From assembly GCA_003427395.1 (NCBI GenBank), contig BFEA01000943.1, positions 189,362 to 226,410 of the forward strand: 37,049 nucleotides of DNA, written 5' to 3'. Made by a program: the position numbers and the translations under genes. How positions within the stretch are numbered: position 1 is the first letter of the stretch; each line of letters begins with the position of its first letter. This document shows positions 28,438 through 37,049 of this stretch, in pieces. The notes below the pieces were generated by a model. The model worked only from the letters and a program-made list of their open reading frames with translations. It had not been told where the DNA came from and made no database searches. Origin of the DNA: Chara braunii (Eukaryota; Streptophyta; Charophyceae; Charales; Characeae).

Positions 28438-28551
28438 CTGTCCCCAGAATAGAGGGGCCATTTCCTTTCTTTCTTATTAAGAAAAAAATTCCAGGGCAGA
28501 AGTCCCATGCACCTCGAGCCTTCATTTCTGACCGCAGATTACCAAGATCGG

Positions 28552-28987
28552 CAGGGGCGTGGCAATCAAGCAGGCCTTTAGGGCCTTGTACAATGTTGGT
28601 AGGGTGCGGTTTTTTGAGATGCCTCCCTGGATGGACGCCTTTCCGCAGGATAGGTCTGTACTTCAGTTTTTTCCTTTCCTTGCAGTGATGTATTCGGACA
28701 CTTTGGTCAGCATTGTACTTTTGCTTTCGCTTTTTGCTCAGGCGGTAGGGCTGGTATGCTGGTCTGGAACCGCGCTCGATGTATACCTCCGTCCTGACAT
28801 GGATGCTTTTCAGATTTTTTTTTATAAATTTTAGGCGGCAATGTGTTGGCGGTAATCTGCTGTCTGCCTTTCGTACTTTTTTCTGGATGAATCTGTCTAC
28901 GTTTTGCCTATAGGAGGGTGCTGCGCTTGTGTCGGGTGCCTTGGTCTCTGAGAAGTACCGGGCTCGACCTGCGGGTGCTGGTGCCAG
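28552..28987 (+). repeat. Long direct repeat, left copy (LTR-like or element fragment)
   Basis: From AGGGGCGTGGCAATCAAGCA to GGGCTCGACCTGCGGGTGCT this segment aligns with 36583-37049. One frame reads QAFRALYNVGRVRFFEMPP in this copy and AAFRALYNIGRVWFFEMSP in the other. Differences fall at all codon positions, so coding status is unclear. Confidence 0.75.
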
Positions 28988-30302
28988 TTGTACCCAGTAC
29001 CTTATACGAATGCCTTTGTGAATGCGCTATAAACCACTGCCCGGCAGTCTGATCGATCTCTGTAATCAGCGAGGCCGTACGTGCCGGGGCGGTTGTGTTC
29101 TGCACTGGCGACGGCGCAGACTAAGGCCGGTGATGGCAGAGCTTTGGCGTCCGGCATGTATCCGTACTTGTGCGCGAGCGTTCTGCGAGCGCTCTCCAAA
29201 CCGGCGGCGGTGGCACTGGTCTTGTGTTCTTTTGCTGGCTGTTGTGTGCGTGGTGTGTGCTATTTTTTATGTGTATGTGTAGGATGAACGTCTGCACGGC
29301 ATTCTTTGAAGGCCGTTATCAGGAACTCTAAGCTGCTTTGTGGTCGTTTTCCTTTGACAATTGGCATGGCGTGTGACGTACTCCTGTTTGGCATCGGGGC
29401 AGCTGTGTTACCTAAGGGATGTGGGTCTTTTTACTTGGCCACGTTCGATATGGGGGAGATTTTGCGTGTCCATAGGCACAACAGTAGAAGTGGAGTGTGG
29501 GAGACACTGGGGGTCGGATGACTGTATATCAAGGGAAGGCCTTGGTATGGCCTCCACCTTGGTATGAATCGTAGTGGGTGTTCAGCGGGTGTTAGCCTCC
29601 TGAAGAGTTCATGTGCAGGACGAACGAAATGCGTCGAGGATTTGGCCGCGTGGCTGTGGATTGGTCTTGTAATCAGGCTCATGCCTTGGATGTTCGAGTT
29701 CTGAATCTCATTGGTGTATCTTTCCAGTGTGATCGATCTCTATCTGTGCGTGACTTTGATTGCTCTTTGTTTGATTGCTCTTTGTTTGAGTGCGCGACGG
29801 AGTGGGTTGTCATAGGTATATCTACGTACTCCGTTCTCATGCTTGGGCAGTCTTGCCGAACTGTCTCCCTCTTTTCCAACCTACGTGGCAACCTGCAGTG
29901 CGGTTAAACATTGAGTGGTAGTCACGGATGTGTTACCTCGTATTGACTTGTTTGCTTTGCTATGGATAGGGTGATAGTTAAATGCGCATTTTGCTTTTCG
30001 AAAGCTGGTCTGCTGGTTCGTATACTGGTACATTTTAATGGGGTGGAGATTCGTATCAAGATCATAGCACGAGTTGATTAGTGGGCTGCTTTGGGTTTGG
30101 GTGTTGGCAACTCATTACTCTTGTTAGGAATGCTTAGAGCTAGGCCCTCTGTATCTGTCATCTCGTTGGACTTATTGCTAGGTATCGTGCTGTTGTAATT
30201 CGTGGTTCTACGTGGCATTGCGCCAATTTACCTCCAGTCGGGGCCTGTCCTTGGGTGCACTCTATCTCTGGGTTCCTGTACATACTTCTCTGATTGTGAG
30301 CG
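28988..30302. other. Unassigned; possible leader region of the following ORF
   Basis: Open frames up to about 98 codons, none recognised. GATTGCTCTTTGTTT is tandemly duplicated at about 29758-29787. If the direct repeat at 28.55 kb is an LTR-like end, this would be its remainder plus the leader of the zinc-knuckle ORF. Confidence 0.3.
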
Positions 30303-31179
30303 ATGGCGACGACTAGGATCAAATGCTTCAACTGTGGTGGGGAGGGGCATTGTGTTAAGGAATGCCCTTCCTAACGGCAGCAGCAATCAGGGGGCGGTGC
30401 AGCTGTTGCTACCACGTCTACTACTCCATGCTACTAGGCACCCCGACGCAAGCAAGAGGATAGTGAGGAGTGCGAGTTTCTGCGACAACTCGTACAGGAG
30501 AAAAGGGAGGATCAAGCACACAAGAGGGAGATAAATGAGAAGAGAAAGATGGACGAACTAATCAAGCAGGAGATTGAGAGGAACTCGGTGGTGCTCGAAA
30601 CACGAGTTTTGTCTAAGATTGGGTGTCATACTTAGTGTCTCGTGACGAAGCAAGGCGGGAAGAAGTGTGTGCAGGACACCAGGGATTGGCATGAGGGAGA
30701 AGGAGCCAAAGGAATATGATTGTCGAGGGATTGAAGATATGGAGGACAAGATAACTAACTTGTATGAGATCAGGGAGAGGAAGAGGTGGGGAAGGAGCCG
30801 ATCAATAGGGGACGCAGACCGTTCCGACAACTGGTCTTTCAAAGGAATGATGGAAAGGAATGATGGATCAGTCATGAACACGCCGAGAGTGGAATCATCC
30901 AAGATGGGTGAAGATCGACAACGTACTAAGATACCAACTGGGAGCGGCCCTGAGGGGGTGCTTACAAGTGTTTTACAGCAAAGGCGGCCTCTCATTGGCA
31001 AAAACAAAGATCAGTTGAAGGTAATTTGTGCAGATGAAGGGGTGCAATACACGACGAAGGCGTCCACTAGTGAGAAGATAACTGAGACCAAGGTCAAGCT
31101 TGCTCACGAAAATTTTCTCTTCACACTGGCGACTTCTCCGATGGCGTCTCCGAAGGAAGAGGAAACTCCGAGCAAATGA
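30303..31179 (+). pseudogene. CCHC zinc-knuckle / coiled-coil retroelement ORF1, broken
   Basis: ATG at 30303 opens MATTRIKCFNCGGEGHCVKE then CPS, a perfect C-x2-C-x4-H-x4-C zinc knuckle. It stops at TAA 30372-30374. The frame resumes with a Gln/Gly/Ala linker, a stop TAG (30435-30437), then a long charged helix (EFLRQLVQEKREDQAHKREI, KRKMDELIKQEIERN) to TAG 30633-30635. After a frameshift, 30667-31179 continues with charged sequence and a compact C-terminal segment (RRPLIGKNKDQLKVICADEG, VQYTTKASTSEKITETKVKL) that resembles a SAP-like helix-loop-helix. Zinc knuckles of this type bind nucleic acid in gag and ORF1 proteins. The order knuckle, coiled coil, SAP-like end is what I would expect of a charophyte retroelement ORF1. 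At least three stops and one frameshift make it inactive. Confidence 0.7.
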
Positions 31180-31233
31180 ATTGCTCGATATGCACTGTTT
31201 CGCCTTTGGCAGAACCTTTTGCACGCTATGAAT

Positions 31234-32184
31234 TTATGCAACATGGTCTGGGAGGCGGGGGGTTGACCTTTGCCTCCTCTATGAAAAGTGTGTGACGCTT
31301 TGCTTTGTGGCTTTGTCCGTCGGTGAACAATCCAACACTTGGTGAATTCTGCTTCACAATGATAGGAAGAACCGACATCGAAGGATAAAAAACCAACGTC
31401 GCTATGGACGCTTGGCTGCCACAAACCAGTTATCCCTATGGTAACTTTTCTGACACCTCTACCTTCAAGTCCTGAAATCCTAAAGGATTGATAGGCCATG
31501 CTCTCACAGTTTGTATTCGTACTGAAAATCAAAATCAAACGAACTTTCACCCTTTTGCTCCACACGTGGCCATCTTAGGAGAAGTACTTTGGATGGGTAA
31601 GTTTAAGTCACTTCTTCTAAAGGTCGACTGGGATTTTTATGACCTAAGGTCAGTGGTTTATGTGTTGTCTTCGCCGTGGTGTAAAGCATAATACGTTGGG
31701 TGTTCTACTTGTGGCATCTTTGTGAGATAGGTAAAGCATTTTCTAACAATCAAAGTGAAGGGACGTAGCGTGTGTCCTAAGTTGTACCAATGGTTGTGTA
31801 TAACAATATAATTGGGGCCGGTAAGTATGTGTGTGTTCCTGTCGTCAACGGGTGAGTTTTGTACAAGCAACGGAGCTTACACAACATGGTCTAGGAGGAG
31901 AGAGACTCACCGCAGCTTCGTCCTCTTATAATAAGTGTGTGATGCTTCGTTTTGTAACTTTCGTCATCTTGGGAGAAGTACTTTGGATTGGTAATATCTT
32001 CTTATAAAGGTTGCCTGAAATTTTTGGGACGTGAGGCCAGTGGTTTATGTGTTGTCTTCATCGTGGTGTAAAGCACAATGTTGGGTGTTTTACTTGCGGC
32101 ATCTTCGTGAGATGGGCGAAGCATCTTCGAACAGTTAGAGTGAGGGGACCCAGGGTGTGTCCCAAGTTGTACCAATGGTTGAGA
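31234..32184 (+). repeat. Tandem duplication, one copy interrupted
   Basis: Copy 1 (31234-31316 plus 31570-31790) and copy 2 (about 31878-32184) share ACATGGTCT..GGAGG, AAGTGTGTGA, GGAGAAGTACTTTGGAT, GTGGTTTATGTGTTGTCTTC and CCTAAGTTGTACCAATGGTT. The rRNA fragment splits copy 1 and is absent from copy 2. A related end (GTCGTCAA...AAGCAACGGAG) recurs at about 35.06 kb. Confidence 0.8.
31321..31563 (-). rRNA. 25S rRNA fragment (domain V), inactive
   Basis: The minus strand matches the large-subunit rRNA from GTGGAGCA..AGGG through CAGTACGAATAC, AGAGGTGTCAGAAAAGTTAC, GGGATAACTGG, TGGCAGCCAAGCG, CCTTCGATGTCGG, CTTCCTATCATTGTGAAGCA and GAATTCACCAAGTGTTGGAT to TGTTCACCG. CCTATCAATCCTTTAGG is the plant/green form of a variable stretch. 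Only about 243 nt are present and several conserved positions are changed (GGATAACTGGTTTG), so it is a transposed fragment, not part of an rDNA unit. The 153-codon frame across it is accidental. Confidence 0.92.
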
Positions 32185-32269
32185 TATGGTTCACGACCTT
32201 GTAAATATTCAGTAAATTTTTAAAGAAGATCTATGACTATCTCCCTTAATCATACCTATAACGCATTGA

Positions 32270-33217
32270 AGTTAGTCAGTTCTTACGAGTCTTCCACCTA
32301 CTAACCCTCCCTAAGGCTTTGTCGAAGATTTCACTTTTTTTTCTTGTCTTTTTTCTTCTGGAACATAGTCGTTTTTATGGGTCTTCCACCTACTAAACCT
32401 CCCTACGACTTCGCCGAAGATTACACTTCTGTTTCTTCTTTTTTCTTATTTTTTTTCTTCAGAAACTTAGTTGTTTTTAGGGGTCTTCCACCTACTAATC
32501 CTCCTTAAGGTTTCGCCGAAGATTACACTTTTTTTTCTTTTTTTTTTTCTTCGGGAACCTCGTCGTTGCTAGAGGTTTTTCACCTACTAATCCTCCCTAA
32601 GGCTTCGCTGAAGATTATACTTTTTTTTCTTCTTTTTTTTTTTCTTCGGAAACTAACCAATTTTAGGGGTCTTCCACCTACCAACTCTCCCTACAGCTTC
32701 GCTGAGTATTTCACTTTTTTTTTTNTTTCTTTTTTTTCTTCGGGAATATAGTCTTTTTTAGTTACTTACCCTCCCTAAGGTTTCGTCGAGGATTCCACTT
32801 ATTTTTCTTTTTTGTTTTATTTAGGACCTTGACTGTTTTTATAAATCTTTCACCTACTAACCCTCTCCGAGGCTTCGCTGAGGATTACACTTTTTTTTCT
32901 TTTTTTTTCCTTCAAAAATTCCGCTTCCCTAACGGGCTTTCACCTACTAACCCTCTCTAAGACTTCGCCAGAGATTACACTTTTTTTTTTTCTTCTTCGA
33001 AAACTTAACCGTTTTTAGGGGTCTTTCACCTACTACCCCTCTCTGAGGCTCAGCAGAGCGATATGTTCATGGAAAATTTTGCAATCTTATCGAGATTGTT
33101 TCGGACGTTTTCGCCGAACATTACAATTGTTTTTTTTTTTTTTATTCTTCAGGAACTTAGGTTATTTTAAGGTTTTTCCACCTGCTAACCATTCCTAATG
33201 CTTTGCCGAAGATTACG

Positions 33218-33271
<54 letters not shown>

Positions 33272-33720
33272 CCGCTGTTTTTAGGAGTCTTTCACCTACT
33301 AACTTTCTTAAGGCTTCGTCGGATATTACAATTCTTTTTCTTCTTTTTTCTCTTTGGGAACTTCGTCGTTTTTAGGGGTCTTCCACCTGCTAACCTTCCC
33401 TAACGATTCTGCGAAAATTACACTTCTTTCTCTTGTGTTTTTTTTTTCTTCGGGAACTTAGTCATTTTTAAGGATTTTCCACCTACTAACCCTCAATAAG
33501 GCTTCGCTGAAGATTACACTTATCTTTCTTCCTTTTTTTTCTTTTGAAACTTCACCGTTTATAGGGGTCTTTCACCTACTAACGCTCTCTAAGGCTTCGC
33601 TTTTCTCTTCTTTTTTTCTTCTTCAGGAACTTCACCGTTGTTTTATTTTTTTTTGTTTACTTAGTCTCTTTCTGGGTCTTCCGTCGACTAACCATCCGTA
33701 ACGCATCTTACCTTATCCTA
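32270..33720. repeat. Tandem array of ~92-bp T-rich monomers, 15 copies
   Basis: The anchor CACCTACTAAC or a variant recurs at 32295, 32387, 32489, 32581, 32675, ~32763, 32851, 32941, 33027, 33179, 33293, 33384, 33480, 33573 and ~33683. Spacing is mostly 86-102 bp. Each monomer holds TAGGGGTCTTCCACCTACTA, CCTCCCTAAGGCTTCGCCGA, AGATTACACTT, a T/C-rich run and CTTCGGGAACTTAGTCG. Length differences come from the T run (about 60 T near 33220-33271) and one ~60-bp insertion between the ninth and tenth monomers. It has no spacers or conserved short repeats of CRISPR type. Confidence 0.9.
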
Positions 33721-34689
33721 CGTTCTCATCTTATTTATACGCACCCTCATTCATTTTGTACTCGTACGCTTCTCGTACGCTATGGGCCTGTATGATTTTT
33801 TTTTTATAAATCCGCTGTTTTTTTTTTCCTCATATTATAATGAGAATCTACATATGATGATCTATGAAATGTTGTTTGTTTTATGTTGTTGCAGCACATA
33901 GTTTTGTCTTAGATATTTTTTAATGACAATTTATTATTTTTATTTTTTCTTCATACGGGGGCGGATAAGACATATAGGTTTCCGTTCAAGTTTTCATACA
34001 TATATTACATGTACGTTTCGTACAGAAAGATCCTGTACGTGTATGTACGTTACGAAACACGAAATAATAATAATAATTTGAAACAGGTGGGGGGGGGTCG
34101 GTTTGCACCATAAAATTTCTATAACACTTACCGCCTGCATAGCAGGAAAAAAAAATGACTATGTCTCTTTCCATATGCAAGTACAAGTTTCATTCGAGTT
34201 TGGTGAGTTGTGGCGCAGGGCCCCGAGATTAGGGGCGACTGTACAGTTGTCTCCACCCCTCAATTTCCGGAAGGATCTCGCTACACTACTTACCAATGTC
34301 TTTCCAGCGCGTCATGACGTTTCTTTTTCCATATCTGATGAAAGGATACTCCCCACCTCGTTGTCCCCCAACTAAAAGTTTTATCAAGTCTGTGAAACAC
34401 TCTTCCGGCATGCTTGAATGAGGGTTTTGCAGTCGGGGAACGTATTGGCAGTTTAAATGCCTTTTGTGAACGTAGTTTACACCCAATGTGAAAAAAGAAA
34501 AAATATTTTTTAGGGCACCTCAATCTCAAGCGAAAGGGGAAAAAAAAACAAAATACGCTTCGTTAACAACCCAACTGGCACACTTTCAGAAACTGATAGC
34601 CAAATTAAGTAGGTCAACAACACATCCTTAATGCCGAGCAAAAAAAAAAAAAAAGCCAAAGGGGAACACCCCTAACAATGGTTACATTA
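33721..34689. other. AT-rich sequence, no gene recognised
   Basis: Simple A/T-rich stretches with GTACGT-rich patches around 34005-34060. Short frames at 34103-34375 and opposite have no motif. Confidence 0.4.
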
Positions 34690-34785
34690 AAAAAAAAAAA
34701 AAAAAAAAAAAAGTGTAAACTTCGGGGAAGCTTTACAGAAAGTTAATGCGTGAACGCCCATAAAAATGACTAAGTTTCCGAAGAA
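34690..34785. repeat. Solitary inverted monomer of the 32.3-33.7 kb array
   Basis: Read on the minus strand, TTCTTCGGAAACTTAGTCAT, then TTTTATGGGCGTTCACGCA, AGCTTCCCCGAAGTTTACAC and a T run reproduce the array monomer. It stands about 1 kb beyond the array and in the opposite orientation. Confidence 0.7.
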
Positions 34786-35049
34786 AAAAAAGATTGCCGA
34801 AGAACAATATCAATCAACATCAATTCATCAACGAAGGGACACATCAACGACCCTCGTTCTTGAAAAACACACATACTTCATTGACGAAAGACAACCCTTT
34901 TAAAATATTCAGCAAAGAAAAAATCCAACTCTTTAAAAAATTCACTAAAATTTCGTTGCAAGCTTCACAGAACGATTACCTGAAGATTTTTGAGACCATT
35001 ACCCGGGAGTGCAATGGTTGCATATGATCCAGGTCAGTAAGGATGTGTG

Positions 35050-36590
35050 TGTACATGTCGTCAATGGTGCCACTTCTATAAAAGCAACGGAGACCGTGCT
35101 CGTTAAAATTTTTCCCATGTATTGAATTGCAAACGAAGAGTTCGTAGGCTTACTCGGTCTAAAAGACCTGGAAGGATTAAGAGGCGGTGACTGATTACTT
35201 TCAAAGAAGTGAGTGGGTAATGATCGGATAGTCTTGTTATCTTGTTGTGACAGGCAGCGATGGATAACAAGAAGAAGTTGACTATCGAGTTTTCCCTTGG
35301 AAACTTGTGGGGCTAGGCTCTTATGCGACATTGTTTTGGACTCTCTTGTGCAACTTGGATCCTCGAAACGTCCACTGAAGGACTCTAAGGAGATTTTTCA
35401 GAGCGGTGGGATATAGGAGTTAGGCCCCATTATCTTCAAACCAAACGGACATGTTGCCCATAAGGGACAACTCGGTTTGCACCTCTGAAAACCTTGGAGA
35501 AGGCAACTCCTGCGCTTCAAATCTATCAGTATGATCGTCTGTTGGTTTAGAGGCACTCGAGAGTCCTCAGGTAAGCAAACTCGGTCAGTGCTCACAACTG
35601 TTTTAACTCGTGCTATTAAGTGGAAAGTCGGGATTGATGTTCGTAACCATGAAGTGGTGAAATTGTGCTTTGACCATCGGGTTGATACAACATGGGTGCA
35701 TGCTTAGGTTTTACAGATGCTTGTTTTTTCTCGTCTACCTAAAAAAATCACCAGTTTGTTGCAAAGGAAGTGTGATTTGTATGACACAAGAATGTGCCGA
35801 TCAATGGGTAGTTTCGAGCGATACAATAATTAGGCAGGGACTCAGGGAGAATGCTGACTGGATTTGTTGTTGTAGATTGGAACCTAATTGGGGATACTAT
35901 GGGATGCATGTCATAACTAGGTCAAGTTTGCTCTGGAGCTCTCATAACATAACTCAGCTTCTCCCTAAGCATGGTATGATGGAAGGGGCAAGCAATTCGT
36001 TAACATCGCGTCCTTCTTGAGATCATTATATGTGATTGAGCACAATGACTTGCTTGCTTGCTGTAATTTTCATACCGACGGGGATGATGAGATACATGAG
36101 GTACTTCTTCAACACTTAGGATTGTGGTTCCATCGATTGAGGTCTTTTGCCTATATACCTATTGTTAGGAATATTGTGGATACTTTGGTGATATTCACTA
36201 TCTTGTACAAACATTTTCTGCATCAGACTTTTAACTGGAATGTATCTTTTACACAGATTGAGTGGGGAGGAAAACGCGCTTAGGCGTATGAGGATGGTTT
36301 TTCAAGACTTCGGTCTGTATAAGCTTGGGAAGTGGGATACGGGAGGGCGTTTTGGTGATGCTTATATTCTACGAAAACATAATAATTTGTCCAGGTCACG
36401 GTGGCGGCCGGTCTCGCCTGTCTGTGAAGAGCCTACAAGGTTGGCTAGTTATAGAATTGCACACGAGATGCGAGCTCGCTATGACATGGTGCCTTATCAA
36501 GCTCGTCGATGAGGCCTTTGGCCACTTTGGTACCAGGATTGGGGGAGTTACCTGGAAGGTGATTGCCAGGCGTGTTTCCACAGGGGCTTG
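35050..36590 (+). pseudogene. Decayed PLE-like ORF (upstream region and RT fingers)
   Basis: One + frame from 35339 to about 35850 has only three or four stops and reads KVGIDVRNHEVVKLCFDHRV then DTTWVHA, and after a stop VFSRLPKKITSLLQRKCDLY and CRSMGSFERYNN. A second frame (36017-36283) gives DEIHEVLLQHLGLWFHRLRS ... NWNVSFTQIEWG. A third (36240-36512) gives MVFQDFGLYKLGKWDTGGRF, GDAYILRKHNNLSRSRWRPV and SPVCEEPTRLASYRIAHEMR. The R-W-R-P-V-S-P block after a charged segment fits the RT fingers of Penelope-like elements. Catalytic motifs A-C are not reached before the direct repeat at 36583. The assignment is from pattern memory and moderate. The 5.3-kb PLE is a different lineage. Confidence 0.45.
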
Positions 36591-37049
36591 ACAATTTTGC
36601 CAAGGCGGCCTTTAGGGCCTTGTACAATATTGGTAGGGTGTGGTTTTTCGAGATGTCTCCCCGCATGATGGCCTTTTCACATGATAGGTTTGCACTTGAG
36701 TTATTCACTTTCCCTACGGTAATGTATGCAGACGCTTTGGTTAGTATTAAACTTATGCTTTTTCTTTTTACTCGGTGGTAGGGATGATATGTCAGTTTCC
36801 TACCAGGTCATGCCACGTTCGATCTATATCATCTTCATCCTAACATGGATGTTTTTCGAAAAAAAATAATTTTTGATTTAGGCGGCGATGTGGTGGAGGA
36901 AATCTATTGTATGACCTTCGTACTTTTTTATGGATGAATCTGTCCGCTTTTTTCGTCTGCTTTTTGCCTATAGGAAGGTGTTGCGCTTGTGTCGAGTACC
37001 TTGGTCTCTGGGGAGTACGGGGCTCGACCTGCGCATGCTGATGTTAGTT
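36583..37049 (+). repeat. Long direct repeat, right copy, cut by window end
   Basis: Aligns with 28552-28987 (GGCCTTTAGGGCCTTGTACA, TGGATGAATCTGTC, TTGCGCTTGTGTCG, ACCTTGGTCTCTG). It runs to the last base, so its full length is unknown. Confidence 0.75.

Noticed and set aside
31104-31565. 153-codon minus-strand open frame
   Set aside because: It is a translation of the 25S rRNA fragment plus flank; rRNA-derived frames are common false genes.
32270-33720. CRISPR-like array
   Set aside because: Monomers are ~92 bp, diverged over their whole length, T-rich and without unique spacers, in eukaryotic DNA.

Overview
The window looks like nuclear DNA of a green-lineage eukaryote. A 25S rRNA fragment carries the plant-type stretch CCTATC-ATCCTTTAG, a cox1 scrap reads in the standard code (TGG for Trp), and the recognisable coding remnants are plant or algal-type retroelements. 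The mix of zinc-knuckle plus charged coiled-coil ORFs, Penelope-like elements (PLEs) and many short A-tailed insertions suggests a repeat-rich charophyte such as Chara. That species guess is inference. I see no intact host protein gene, no intact tRNA gene, and no bacterial-type operon. Almost everything recognisable is a dead or non-autonomous mobile element. One assembly gap lies at 21402-22378.

Layout. 0-5 kb: CT microsatellite, a small tandem array at 2.4 kb, a mitochondrial cox1 scrap followed by a hairpin at 4.0-4.2 kb, and a LINE tail. 5.3-8.4 kb: a decayed PLE reverse transcriptase gene on the + strand, followed by a RING-like remnant. 8.5-9.6 kb: a tandemly duplicated minus-strand coiled-coil/proline-rich ORF. 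10.6-12.3 kb: the 3' part of a LINE (RT zinc-binding region, 3'UTR, terminal hairpin, poly(A)). 12.6-14.1 kb: unrecognised minus-strand ORF remnants and two TTAA-type MITEs. 15.2-16.6 kb: tRNA-like modules, then a four-copy unit embedded in (TA)n that carries a complete type III hammerhead ribozyme motif. 16.6-20.3 kb: short retroposons, several with clear target-site duplications. 21-23.7 kb: gap, a 116-bp foldback family (three copies) and another MITE. 24-27.3 kb: more LINE tails and three insertions that consist only of poly(A)/poly(T) between target-site duplications. 27.4-28.5 kb: duplicated GC-rich repeats and a long palindrome. 28.55-37.05 kb: a segment bracketed by a long direct repeat, containing a broken CCHC zinc-knuckle ORF, a tandem duplication with a 25S rRNA fragment inserted in one copy only, a 15-monomer ~92-bp T-rich array, and a decayed PLE-like ORF.

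How the parts relate. The window records target-primed reverse transcription many times over. One LINE 3' end, with two hairpins just before the A tail, recurs at least six times. A second A-tailed family has an 18-bp target-site duplication. Some insertions are truncated down to nothing but tail. The hammerhead unit is most likely a PLE or retrozyme-type end, since both are known to carry such ribozymes. The signals I would follow first are the hammerhead, the covarying LINE 3' hairpin, the tail-only insertions and the rRNA insertion with its built-in empty site.
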